Below, piece after piece: positions 41,465 to 58,345 of a stretch of 64,000 bases of DNA (its first letter is position 1; the number at the start of each line of letters is the position of its first letter). Source of the DNA: Amphiduros pacificus (taxonomy: Eukaryota > Annelida > Polychaeta > Phyllodocida > Hesionidae); contig OX439012.1 of assembly GCA_949316495.1 (NCBI GenBank), forward strand, positions 4,309,059 through 4,373,058, read 5' to 3'. The position numbers and the translations under genes were made by a program. The notes beneath the pieces are model-generated. The model worked only from the letters and a program-made list of their open reading frames with translations, searched no databases and was not told the origin of the DNA.

Positions 41465-42443
41465 GTCTAGGCCCCGTTGTGCAGTAATACTTGTTCATCT
41501 AGGCTGGAATTAGTCATGTCTTATACAAGAAGGAACAGTTCCTGTTGTGTCAACATCCATGCCATGAGTACAATATATAAGCTATTCTGATCATGCAGAT
41601 CAAAGTGGTTTCATTATAAGCACTACAAAATGGTTTTGTAATAAATACCATGATAGCTGTTATGCTTTCTATTGCTATGTATGAACTAAAGTGAATCAAT
41701 ACATTGTCTTTAATATGAGCACAACATTTACATAGATCATTGTGAAAAGAATCGCGTGTGTCTACATATATGGAGTTGTGCTGAGGCAAGTGGAAAAAAA
41801 GATGAACAAAGAAAAGTACAAAATACATAAAATACACTACAAAATAACCAGCATTTTGGCGGCAGCTTAAGGCATGTAGTAATGTTTTTGATGATATAAA
41901 TTAATAGGTAATAGACGGCTTGAAATAAAACAAAGTAAACATCTTGGTGTTTATCCTCTATTATAGTTATATCAGTTGTGTGAAACAACGAGTGATAAAT
42001 ATGTATAAAGTATATAAAAAGAAACATTTGGCTAAGTTACATAAATATTAATTATTTAGTAATTTCTGAAGTAGAAATATCTGACAAAGAAAATAATTGT
42101 ACATATAGGTGGGTTATTTGGATGATACACTGTAGTACATGGACAAAAACGGTGGCTGAATACAAAAATAGTATCAGTTGATTGGGATGAAAACACTGAG
42201 AATGTTGCATATTATTTAAACAGTTAATTATTTGTGAACCATATTTGAGTTGGTAGTGGAAGCAAAAAGCAAAGTAATATTTCATTCAACGTCAATAGAA
42301 AGTTATTCCATTCTTTCATATGTCACAGGCATTACAGCATTTAAACAAAGGTAAATATCAACATTTCATAGATAAAGGGTAGACATTACATTTTGAAGAT
42401 AACAAAATGTTTGAGATCAGACATTGGACCTATTGGTATGTAA

Positions 42444-43240
42444 TTATCCCTCATCCTGCAGTTCCTGCCAGATTCTCTTAAGCATGGTGCCAAGATTGTT
42501 TGCTCCCCACAGGCCTTTTGTGGATAGCAGGCTTTCATCGTACATGTATTTCCCAATGCCCCAGAAGGAGTCCTTGGGAGAAGCTTCATACAAATTGTTT
42601 GTGCCAGTTTTGAGTAGGAAGGACTTAAGGTCCTCATTTTGTGAAAATATTTGTTTGAGGCCCTCATATACAAGGGCTGGTCCATACAAGGCCCTCATAT
42701 ACAAGGGCTGAATCCTCATCAAAATCCTTGACCTTGCTTCCAATGAATTTTGTTTTGCCAGGTGAATGTTCTTCCATAATTTTATCAGCAGAAATCCGGT
42801 CTTGTATATGTCTTTGAGTCAAATGTGAACTTGCATGAGTAGAAATTACTCAAAAGGCATGCACTGGAAAATAAGAAGGTGTCACTGTCTATTGTGCAAG
42901 TTGATACATTTTCAGGCTTCAGAGATTCTGGGAGCAGGTGTAGATTGTCCACTGTATAGGTCTCATTGTTTATGATAAGTTTGTCATGTACCATCTTCAC
43001 GTCAAGTTGTTGATTGGTGGCTGCTTTCTTGATTGGGAGGAGGCGTCTGATGTTGTTTTCTGCCTGTCTGGAGAGATGCTCCTTGATAATGACAGGACTT
43101 GAGGCATCATACAGTTTGGACTGACTGTTCCATATGAGCTGTATGTCTATGTAGCTGACAAACTTGATGATGACTGGCCCTTTGCACCAGGCAACCTGTG
43201 TAGATTATCAATATACATTCTTAGCAAATCCAGTCCAAGT
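42444..43240 (-). pseudogene. LINE ORF1 remnant: RNA-binding CTD fused to NADAR domain
   Basis: The first part reads GPVIIKFVSYIDIQLIWN, SSPVIIKEHLSRQAENNIRR and LLPIKKAATN, the end of an L1-type ORF1 RRM plus CTD. The same frame continues LIINNETYTVDNLHLLPESL and LLSNFYSCKFTFDSKTYTRP, the start of a NADAR (YbiA-like) domain. Other frames then give SADKIMEEHSPGKTKFIGSK and SFLLKTGTNNLYEASPKDSF, WGIGKYMYDES and GLWGANNLGTMLKRIWQEL. EASPxDxxWGIG and WxGxNxLG are NADAR signatures; bacterial relatives cleave N-glycosidic bonds in riboflavin intermediates and some NADAR proteins remove ADP-ribose from guanine. A deletion near 42790 and a 31-bp duplication near 42660-42720 break the frame. Confidence 0.82.
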
Positions 43241-43249
43241 GTCCTCACG

Positions 43250-44085
43250 ATAGAGTTCAGCTTTCCACGAAGCTGCTCCTGAGTTTCATTTTGTGTGTCA
43301 TATAATGTCCATACACATTTTATATATTTAGCTCAAACTCATTAAACAGAATTGTTATCAGCCAAAGAAAATCAGTTACTGGAGTGGTGCACATTTTTCT
43401 GGAGAAGTCATATGGAAAGTAGTCTGGTAGGATGTTAGTTTCATAGGAGGTTAATGTGTTGATATGTACTCATAACAGAAATCACTCATAACAGAAATCA
43501 AGATGGCCAAATGTTGGTTGGGAAAGTGCTTGATTTCTCTTAAGGGGAGTACACGTCATGTGTTAATCTCAATACAATTTTTGTCATTGGTGATTTCTTC
43601 CATTGATGAGCTAGTTTGGAGAAAGTGTATAATCTTGTATGTATGTACCTTAATAACTTGTCTTGGGTGAGTGGTAACGATATGACCAATGATCAGTATT
43701 ATGTAAACTTAACTGTGCAAAACGGTCTAGCTTGATCAGGGACACTGCTTAGGAAATTTTGTTACTGTCCGCTTTCCATCCCTAATCTAAACTATTAAAA
43801 TTTGAATTCCTATCTAAACTCGGTAAGCTACAAATCTATAGCTTATATAGCCACAAGGATAGAAATATTGTTTTTATATATAGGGTAATTCAAAGGGCAA
43901 ACATTTCATTGTTAAATTTATTATGCATCAAAACATTTCCCCATGCAATTATTATGAATCTATAAGAATATCGTTAATAGTTTAGAGTTCCCTATCTAAT
44001 TACCATCTAATCACCACCTTCTACACTGTCAACTTTAACCTAAAAACTCACTCCTCCCTAGTGGCCTACAATCCCCAGTGCTCTA
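43250..44085. other. Unassigned sequence
   Basis: Directly 5' of the NADAR LINE remnant in its transcript direction, so it may be its eroded ORF1 start or leader. No domain was recognised. CATAACAGAAATCA is doubled at about 43471 and 43488. Confidence 0.35.
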
Positions 44086-44087
44086 CA

Positions 44088-44240
44088 GGGCGCCTAATAT
44101 CCCTATACAGCCTGAGGCGTCCAATATCCCTATACAGCCTGATGCGTCCAATATCCCTATACAGCCTGATGCGTCCAATATCCCTAAACAGCCTGAGGCG
44201 CCCAATATCCCTATACAGCCTGAGGCGTCCAATATCCTCG
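44088..44240. repeat. Minisatellite, 27-bp unit
   Basis: About six units of GGCGTCCAATATCCCTATAC plus AGCCTGA. The length is a multiple of three, so both strands stay open (RPISLYSLM repeats on plus), an artefact of the period. Confidence 0.93.
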
Positions 44241-44339
44241 TGTTTCTTGGATCTTGAGACCCTCTCTGTTCTGATGTGTAGATCGGGGTTCCAGTATACT
44301 AACATAGCTCCCAATTATAAAAGTGATTGCAAATATCAA

Positions 44340-45681
<1,342 letters not shown>

Positions 45682-46190
45682 CTCACTGATTTTGACGGAA
45701 ATGAGAAAATGGCATTAACCAACAGCGACTCTTTAACCCAGAGATAACATTCACCCGATTCAATAGGAACATAATACCACAAAATAACAGCGAGGTATCA
45801 GAATCATTCTTTGATCTTTTACTAGCTTCAGGTAGTATAGGTCGATTGCCGATCTCCATGTTGTTGTTTTTTTCTCCTCATTAAAAAGTACACACCGGAA
45901 TTAAATAACTTTACCGGAACCAGAACTTTATAACTCCTCTATATTTAATCATTGGTAATAGAGATTGGCAGGTGGCCTATGTGTTATTAGCACAATCAGT
46001 ATGAGGTAATGGGTGAACCAGTTCTCTCCCAACCCTTTAGGATTTAAGAAGCAAGTAAATCCATGAAAACAATATCTAAAATCCAGACATATGGCAGCCA
46101 AGGTCAATATCACAACAACAAATATATTAGTTATTGTTTTTTATGCACTTGTTTATCAAAATATCCTAATATGGATTAAATATTCATATC

Positions 46191-49599
<3,409 letters not shown>

Positions 49600-51150
49600 C
49601 TGCAAATAGAAGAACATACAAAATGCCATTTATATAAGTCTTTTCATCGACTAAACAAAGCATTTAACATTATACTCAGTAGATGTTCAACTTAGACGGC
49701 ATTTCTCAGGGGTGAGAATGTTTAGCCATATCATATAACATCAAGCCATTGTTCTGAACCAAACTGGAAACCAATACTGAACAAATCTGGGATATTCTAT
49801 TACTTTACGTCTTCATGACTTCTCACAAAAGATATTATAAATCACACCCAAATCATCACGAAATTAAACAAATTTCATAATAGTTGAGTGTATGACAGTG
49901 TTTGGAATTTGAGCTATTGAGAGTATACCTATAGGTTTAGTCGGCAAAACCAATTGGCATCCCACCGAGAGTGATAACATAAGAAAGAAAAAAAATATTT
50001 TCTATCATATATTTCCAAATTAAGACAGCTATTAACAAACGGAAAACTGTTCTGAAAGCTGCAAACAAAGATTATCATGTTGTTGCAAAGCAGATATTTA
50101 CAAAGTGTTATATAATTTCATAATTTGAAACTTACATTTTGTAACTTTAGAAAATAAATAAGAATCAATGAGAATCATACTCATACATTTTGCAGCTGAT
50201 CCAAAACAAATTTATAGAAACAAACAAATTTGGTATTTTAGTCCCACATTAAGTATCTGCACAAGATGTGAATTTGTAAAAAAAATATCATATTTTAGCA
50301 TGTTTAGATGTCCCTGTAAAATATAGGTATTTATGGTTGCAGCTTTGTCAATTGCAATAACTTGAACTGACCACTGTTCCTTCAAACCAAGAGGAGTCAA
50401 TCTTGCCATGAGTTTTGATTTAATTTTAATGTTCACATCAGTTAAGCTCATCTTAACAAAACTTTGATGTACCATATATTGTCTCAGTTAATTTGATGGG
50501 ATGGGAAAGCCAGCTTCAAAACTATCATCTCAGAAAATATGACAGCTCCAAATAAATGTTTTTCACAGAGCTTCTTATATGACAGTTTGCAATTGTCAGC
50601 AAAGTGATATATAAGGAACATATATTTAGGACAATAAATTAAAAATGCAAATGTACATATTTTGTGTTAATATAAACTTATTATATGTGCCCCTGATTTC
50701 TTTGTCATGACAAATGGTTGTACACTGTTTGTTTATTTGCTGATAGTTAATAGAAACAAAAATGACAGTTGTATATTTGCATTTGTAGTAATATTTGAAT
50801 ATGGTTTAAACAAAATTGTGATAAACTTCATCAACTCCAGCCATTTATGTGGCTAATATTACAATGTGAAAGCTCATTTGACAGGTCCTTCTTTCCACTC
50901 AAATTTGGTGGAGTGAGTGAGAGGACCTGGTGAAAAGCAGCTATGACTCATGCTAAACACAAGAATCAAACTATTGTTAACTGTCAAACACCGCTCAGGT
51001 GACCAGCTGAGTTGCAGGTGCCCGGACTTATGATCCGCCTATGTTGTAAGTGTTCTCTGTGGAGAAGCATGAAATGTACTGATAAGTTCAAAGGTCTCCC
51101 TGTGCCTGTCTCTCTTCAACAAGCAAGCATGTGCAACATGTGAAAGTGCA
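49600..51150. other. Likely upstream intron of the receptor gene
   Basis: A+T-rich. The acceptor TTCTATTTGCAG at about 49601 shows that transcription comes from further right. No signal-peptide exon with a phase-1 donor was convincing. Confidence 0.5.
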
Positions 51151-51159
51151 GCCTCGTCC

Positions 51160-51490
51160 ACATGTTAAAATGCATAACAATATATGGCAGATACTGCACT
51201 GTCGTCCACACGTTCCAATGCATAACAATATATGGCAGATACTGCACTATCGTCCACACGTTCCAATGCATAACAATATATGATAGATACTGCACTATCG
51301 TCCACACGTTCCAATGCATAACAATATATGATAGATACTGCACAATCGTCCACACGTTCCAATGCATTACAATATATGGTAGATACTGCACTATCGTCCA
51401 CACGTTCCAATGCATTACAATATATGGTAGATACTGCACTATCGTCCACACGTTCCAATGCATAACAATATATGGCAGATACTGCACTAT
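51160..51490. repeat. Minisatellite, 48-bp unit x about 7
   Basis: The unit is GTCCACACGTTCCAATGCAT, AACAATATATGGCAGATACT, GCACTATC. The period is a multiple of three, so long open frames exist on both strands (IVHTFQCITIYGRYCT on plus), but composition and lack of signals argue against coding. Units alternate GGCAG, GATAG and GGTAG at one site. Confidence 0.95.
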
Positions 51491-51499
51491 CATAGTTTC

Positions 51500-54400
51500 C
51501 CAACATGTTTTCTTTGTTCTGTGCTTAGGAATGTCAAACCTTGAGGTATATCTATTGCACTGAGACATGCTTTGACATTGGAAACACGGTTGAATTAATC
51601 ACTTTCTGCCTATATTAGTTTATACTTTGTTAAGGGTGAACATCGGGCAAATAAAGAAAAGAGGTAAAAAATGTTGCAGATAAATTTTAAGACATCATAC
51701 TGTCCACCAGAGGCACATGTAAACTCACCACGTCGCCTTCTGGTGGAGGTTGCGAAGACACCACCAGGTGGCGATGTCTGAGCTCTTACAGATAGTGCTG
51801 CCACCATCATACTAGCAGCCTTAATGGGGCTTATTTAGCCAGCATCACCAACAGCGGAAATTCAGCGTCACTCAAACCAGAATGCTTGGAAATTCAGTGT
51901 GCATTCTTGAAAGACGATTCCAAGACATGAAATACCATTGCATTTCTCACAGTAACAATAAAATCAAGTATTGAACGCAACATATCATGACATGCGATGA
52001 TGTCCTCTTTACTATGCTTAAAGTCATTGTTATTTTGTTCAAATTTAATTTGTCTGTGTCTCCATGGTAACCACATACAATGTATTGTGACATTAAGACA
52101 TAATATTTCTACATGAAATAAATATCCATTTAATGTGTTCTTTTCATATGTTCCTATTCCATTTCTAATTACATTTAATGATCAGTTACAAAAGCTATCT
52201 ATTTTTCTTAGTCTCTAAATTCCATCTGTATTATGTCACTTTGCCAACAATTACAGGAACAATTTACTTTACTGTAATGACACTGTTAGCTGAGGAAATC
52301 GATACCAATCATGTACATTGGAGATATGAGGTTCTTATAAGGCTTGATTTCAATGGTCTGTAAATATGTCTCATTTCATTTCTATCTTGATTTAGGTTGT
52401 ATACTATGTTAATACACAAGGGACGCCCGAACATGTCTGTCATCCATTTGAACAGACAACTTGTCAACTTCGTAAAAGCTAGGTGTAAACATTGCAACTC
52501 CCTGACTGTCATTTGTATGGATCATCTTTCCAGGATAAATATTTGTAGCACATCTATCCTATTTGGCTGCCCAGTATGTGTGACAAAGCAAGTCTGGCAA
52601 AACAAATTCAAAACCATTAGCTAAATGGTGCCAACTCTCGGCGGACCACAAATCTCGTCTACACTCTCATGGCAGCGTGACTTCATTTGCATGTGTGAAA
52701 TAACGATAACAGTTACACAGCTTTAAAAAACATAAGTGTGGGCATAGATACTCCAATTTAGATCTGTCATTTGCAATATGCTTGAAATTGTAGTGCTCCA
52801 AAACCCCCACTCATTAATTACGATAGAAAAATACATTTTATGTCTGAAATGGCTTTGTTGTGCGATAAAAAGACTGTCTCACTTTGATGTAGGAATTTAG
52901 GCTAAGGATTTGTGATCTTGATAAAAATGTACTATGTTCCTCTTTGGCCTTCCATCAATATATAATGGCTTGTTTGGTTCTGTATGTTTCTGCCTTTATT
53001 GAATACATCAATCCCCTCCAAAGCGGATGTGAGTGATCCAGATACACACAATATGACCTCTTGGTCCATGGACATTAATATTTCATTAATCACACAACAT
53101 GCCGGTCCGATACTAACATTTTCTATTCAATTGTCCTCTATGTTACAGACCATACAAGAGATATTTAATCTGTTCATACCTAATAGATTTTTATAAAGTT
53201 TAAAGATGATCTATATTTTTAGAACACCCATCAAGTGTATGTAAATCTCCAGCCTCGCACTGAAGTGTCCATATATAATTCAGCCTGTATCAGGTGTGAT
53301 ATTGTCAAGAATGAAGTATCGTCTCCCTCATCCATAATGTAACATGTATCCTTTATGATATGACAACAAACCTCAAGTGGATATGGCAGACTTCGCTGAG
53401 ATTGAATACTCTCCCTGTAAACAGCGCAAATTAAGGTTCTCAGCTGCGCTTTCTCTTTCCCACTGACTTACCATATACAATAGATAAGTGTCGTCTGCTT
53501 AAGGTTAAGTGCTGATTTACGCAATATTTGCCTAACTCACAGCTTGTGTACGCATCACATTTTCTTAAATTCCACAGAGCTTTCATTACTAACATTCGTG
53601 TACTGTGTATCTTCATTATAACTTCGTGGAAGTTGTTCAAGATTTAGTTCTCATATAAAATCTCCTGGGAACATTTTCTCCGAGACACACCTGTCCCCGG
53701 CTTCATTGCACCTGCCTCGTGTCTCCGTCTCTCTGTTTCCGGAATAAAAAGTTCAAAGTCTTTACTTTGTCTTTCTTTACAATGCCTTGATGGTTTGAAC
53801 ACAAAGTGTACCTAGATTAGATCTGGAGAAGTTTGTGAAAATTGGTGAGTGTTTGCACGCTTGTTTAAAGTTTGAAGATGGACATATTGTACATGTAAGT
53901 CAACAGTCTGGTGCCATACCTTTTGAGCGTTCAGCTGATATACAGGTATATGCCACACGGGTGGATACCCGTCTATGTTTACATATATGTAAGCACTAAT
54001 CTAATGGTATAGAGATCTTGTTGGTCGGTCATAATATGTTTTGCCTTTGATGTCTGTATGATATGATATAACTATGATGTCACATGCCTTGTTTATGTAA
54101 CCATCATTATATGTGTGACGTCATACAGCCCCTGACCATTAATTCTGGTCAAAGCCTCACTGTCCCATTAAGTTATAGAAAGCTCATATGAGGCCAATTC
54201 AACAACAGAATGTGAATACTAAAATAGAGAATGGCAAATGAAAATATATAAACTTGGCTCAAGACAGATCACCATTGTTAACTTCAAAATCAGCAAAATC
54301 AGCCTTACAAAAGAGGCTTGGTAAAAAATAGATTAAAGTGCAGCAACCGACTATTGTTCATCCCCCTTTCTTTATTCAATATCTAGCAATTGAATAAACA

Positions 54401-56970
54401 ATTTTCTGGGTGTTAGAAATTTAGTTATATCGTGACACCTCATAGATCATTACACACTGCCAATGTCTTTGATCTGAAACAAATTACTGACATTCTGAGC
54501 GTTCTATTGATAACTTACAGCGTTACACATATTTCGCGCGAATCATCAAAGGCTATCGTGACAATTGTCGCAAATTTTAGAGCAAATATTGGTTATTTGA
54601 GCAACATGAGATAGATAAACTAAAATAAATACAAAATATGACAAATTACACGGCGCGAGAGAATTCAACCTCGGGTACCAAGAAGACTACCATAAAGTTT
54701 TATTATGAAGTTAAACAGATGTAAAATCTGTTTAAGGCAATAAAAAACAGTTCCGGCAGAAACTAATTATCCACACTGGATTATCAAACAAAAATAAAAA
54801 ATAAATCTTTTCCTAATTAATATTTCAATGGCCTAAATATTGATTTTGGTTAATTATTGATTTTATTCACATCTGCACCCCTCTACATCTATTATTTAAA
54901 ACATATACAAAGAGTAGATGCAATTTTGATTAACATTGAACAGTTACAGAGCTATGCTAGAAAACCGGATGTTGATCAAAGGACGCAATGTTTTAATTTC
55001 CGGGTAGATAAAAAGATGGACTGGTATGATCTAAGCAGACGGAAAGGCTATGGATGGGGAACATTGCCGCAAATCCATAGCAATACCTCGTGGACACATT
55101 TTCTTCCCGGTGTCCGGGAGGCAAAATGTTTCCATGAATGGAATATTAATCTCAAATTAGATTAATATTGACTCAATTTAATTGAGGTTTATTTAAAGAC
55201 AGTACGCATTTAAAGTTACTCTAACAAAATACGGAATAGCAAAGGGTGACGTAAAAGCCCAATGAGATAATATGTTGAAAAATATAAGAACAACAGGCAA
55301 TGCATTGTTTAAATTCATATTATTTTTTATTCACAGTCATGAAGTCCTTGAAACCACACTCTATTATTCTCACTCTTACCTCACCAATTTCAAAATGGCT
55401 TCACTTATTTTTTTCGGTGCAAATCCTTGGATTAGAAATCAATGGTGGGTTGCGCAGATTAGTTTCGTACTCATTAGTCGCTGCCTAGAAACTCATTTCC
55501 GTGATTAAGTCATAAACGTGATGAGAATCACTGCCTAGATATTTAGGGCAAAAAACATCAATCTAGTTTTCTTACAGAGCATTACAATTGATCGATCTTT
55601 GGTGATGTTATTTGCCTTCTTTCCTGACCAGTGTTATTCCACTAACATTGTCCCTTTTACTGCTCCTATCATCTAAGCTAATGAAAATGTGTCAACAGGA
55701 TGTTCATATGTATCATCTTATCGAAGGAGATAAGACCTATTAAATACACACGTACATTCAATATGCTTTCATGAGGTAATTTATTTTTTGAGGATACTAA
55801 TGATAAAGTTTGAAGCCCTTCAGGTATTATTTTTGAAATTCCATTAAAACTATTATAAAACTATTTTAATCCCAAATTAAACAGAAGAGTGAATATCGCT
55901 ACAAGGCATGCGGCGATGTTGTCAGTGAAAAATAACATGTTAAATAAACAAGGAAAAATGCATAATTCTTCTCCAATGTCTGGTGATGCCTTAACAATAT
56001 TACGTATTGGTCTTAAATCTATGTTATTGATTTTGACTTTGTCATTTGTCCTTGATTTGCCATTTGTCTTTATAGTGCAAATTCAGATGTACATTATTGT
56101 TTTTGTATGGATGTGTGCTACTTTTCTTACATTTGCCTGAAATATCGAGAATTTATCTTGAATTTGTTTAAGCCTCAATTCTCTCATTGACCAAGGCCAA
56201 AGGTCAAGCTCAACAAAACCACTAGACCAAGGGTAATGTCATGAAAACAATTCAATGATGACAATCCTATACCCGAAAGAATGAATACCAGAAAATCATG
56301 TTCCATGTTTCTTTCTTCATCGCACGTCATATTAGCTCAGTTGGCCACTAAAATATTTTAAGGCGATCAAGGAATGTCTGTCACGCATAGAAACACCGAA
56401 TAAAACGTGTATTAAAAGAATTTATATATAGATCTTACAAAAAATACGATTCTTATGAGAACATCTCTCAATTATATTAAAGTCAGAACATGTCTCATCA
56501 TTTTACCGCATACGATCCCAATCAGCTAGGATGTTGCCGGCCATTTTTGTTATTCAGAAAGACGGTGTGGCGCGTTTTACAATTAAGCTCAAGGTTTCTA
56601 TTAAGATATATCTTTCAGCAAAGCACTGTGCTATAAATGTGATCACAATAAGTAAATAAAGACAAAAAGCAATTGCAAAAAACGAGTCTTTGGCTCATCA
56701 TCAATCAATTAAATCTTTTCAAGCCTTTGCCGCAAGCTTTTTTTTAAAGAAAAAAATCCTCTTGTCAGCGTAACATGAGTAATGAAACTTAATTATTTTT
56801 TTCTCTGATTGCCATAATGTTTTGACAGGCAAGAGTATGGACCGAGTAATTACTCTTTCTACACATTTCATTCTGGGCATTAATATAATTAACGCGCTGC
56901 TCCAGAAATAGAATATAACATGTTGTGATAGAAGGGCCTGGGCGAACACAACTCGCAGGAAAATAACATT
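51500..56970. other. Intergenic sequence, no gene seen
   Basis: No domain, tRNA or mobile element recognised. A strong donor-like TATG|GTAAGT on the minus strand near 53471 could belong to an untranslated first exon. The stretch around 55000-55150 has a more even base mix than its surroundings. Confidence 0.4.
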
Positions 56971-56974
56971 ATGA

Positions 56975-57530
56975 AGGGTAGACTCTCTCAGATATTATAT
57001 CTAGATGGATTCACTCTCTCAGATATTAAATCTGGATGGGTTCAGTCTCTCAGATATTTTATCTGGATGGGTTCAGTCTCTCAGATATTATATCTGGATG
57101 GGTTCAGTCTCTCAGATATTTTATGTGGATGGGTTCAGTCTCTCAGATATTTTATGTGGATGGGTTCAGTCTCTCAGATATTTTATCTGGATGGGTTCAG
57201 TCTCTCAGATATTATATCTGGATGGATTCACTGTCTCAGATATTAAATCTGGATGAATTCACTGTCTCAGATATTAAATCTGGATGGATTCAATGTCTCA
57301 GACACATTATCTGGATGGTTTCAGTCTCTCAGATATTTTATCTGGATGGATTCACTGTCTCCGATATTATATCTGGATGGATTCAATGTCTCAGATATTT
57401 TATCTGGATTGGTTCAGTCTCTCAGATATTATAGCTGGATGAATTCAGTATCAGATATTATATCGGGATGGATTCACTGTCTCAGATATTATATTTTGAT
57501 GGGTGTACTTTCTTAAATATTATATCTGGG
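56975..57530. repeat. Minisatellite, 31-bp unit with palindromic core
   Basis: About 17 units of GGGTTCAGTCTCTCAGATAT plus TTTATCTGGAT. Each unit centres on CAGATAT-N-ATATCTG, a near-perfect inverted repeat. Open frames in all three plus frames (SLSDILSGWVQSLRY) come from the repeat. Confidence 0.95.
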
Positions 57531-58059
57531 TGAAGATGTGATATATTGAAGAATAAACTGCTTAAAATAATTTATTTTGATGATTGTATCATATCAAGAC
57601 TGTGTGAAGGGAATGGCATATCTAACACAGGACGATATTTCTATTTGCTTTTTTGATAACAGAGTCAGGAATTATTAACGTTTTCATGGTATGAGAATTA
57701 ATAGAATGAATATTAAAACAAAGATATCGTGCAGAAATATTCAATATTAAAAGGTGTGCTTTTTAATCAAACCTTCAGCCCTTCTTTATGATATATTGAG
57801 AGAGACCACAATCATCTTAAGCCCCATCAAGGACAGCCAGCAAATAAGCGGTGAGTGGGTGATAAGTGAACTGTTTCTCATATTTGTCTTTTTTGTGAGT
57901 GATATTTTTCCTGCGACACCGGCAGATGATCGCACTGTCAGCGAGGAAATGGAACTGCCCGAGGCAAATCTCAACCCAAAGCCGCGATCGTCACACAGCA
58001 CAATAAGTCCTTGAAATAACTATTTCCCCTGGTGATAAAATATTAATTTCCTAGAGAAC

Positions 58060-58345
58060 ACCATCATATGGGGGGGCTGCAGAATCAATTATTTTACCAG
58101 TGGGAAACTCCGGTCCAGGTTTTTTTTAATGTGTGTGTGCTCTATTGTTAGATCCCTGCGCGACAAAAAGTAGTCCTGCCTCATTTTGCGCAGTGCTATT
58201 AATTAGGCAGAGTGAATGGAGCTCTGGGTTTTTGATTTAAAGCATCTCAATTGTCAGCAGTGTTCTTGCATTTAAATTACATTTTAATCAGCAGCCATTT
58301 CAATGTCTGGTTCCATTCATGTTGACTTGGATAAATACCCTTGCC
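58060..58345. promoter_or_regulatory. Possible conserved non-coding element
   Basis: Balanced, non-repetitive sequence in an A+T-rich spacer, with GTGCTATTAATTAGGCAGAG (homeodomain-type TAATTA), AATCAATTATTTTACC and TTTAAATTACATTTTAATCA. No coding frame runs through it. The call is based on texture only. Confidence 0.25.

Larger units (their letters stand above)
39700..43240 (-). mobile_element. LINE with NADAR-bearing ORF1, 3'-truncated
   Basis: On the minus strand an ORF1 remnant (43240-42444) is followed after about 1 kb by an ORF2 remnant (41464-39754). The ORF2 stops within the first part of the reverse transcriptase, next to an LTR-like fossil, so the rest is missing. The order and strand fit one element, but the link between the two parts is inference. 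The 41470-42440 stretch between them has no recognised domain. Confidence 0.65.

Noticed and set aside
49600-49663. Alternative receptor start (MLCLVDEKTYINGILYVLLF) read through the acceptor
   Set aside because: It includes the branch and acceptor sequence TTCTATTTGCAG and has charged residues in the would-be signal; an upstream exon is more likely.
50130-50190. Short exon MSMILIDSYLFSKVTK before a GTAAGT donor
   Set aside because: Joining it to the lectin exon creates a stop codon at the junction.
51726-51810. Signal-peptide exon for the receptor (MMVAALSVRAQT, phase-1 donor)
   Set aside because: The phase fits, but the hydrophobic stretch is too short and the rest is arginine-rich.
53440-53640. 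66-residue minus-strand frame ending near a strong donor
   Set aside because: No signal peptide and no domain; at most an untranslated exon.
54857-55165. 102-residue open frame
   Set aside because: No domain, no splice or start context, and A+T-rich leader; treated as chance.
57754-58014. 86-residue plus-strand frame
   Set aside because: No recognisable domain; a minus-strand frame overlaps it equally well, so coding is not supported.
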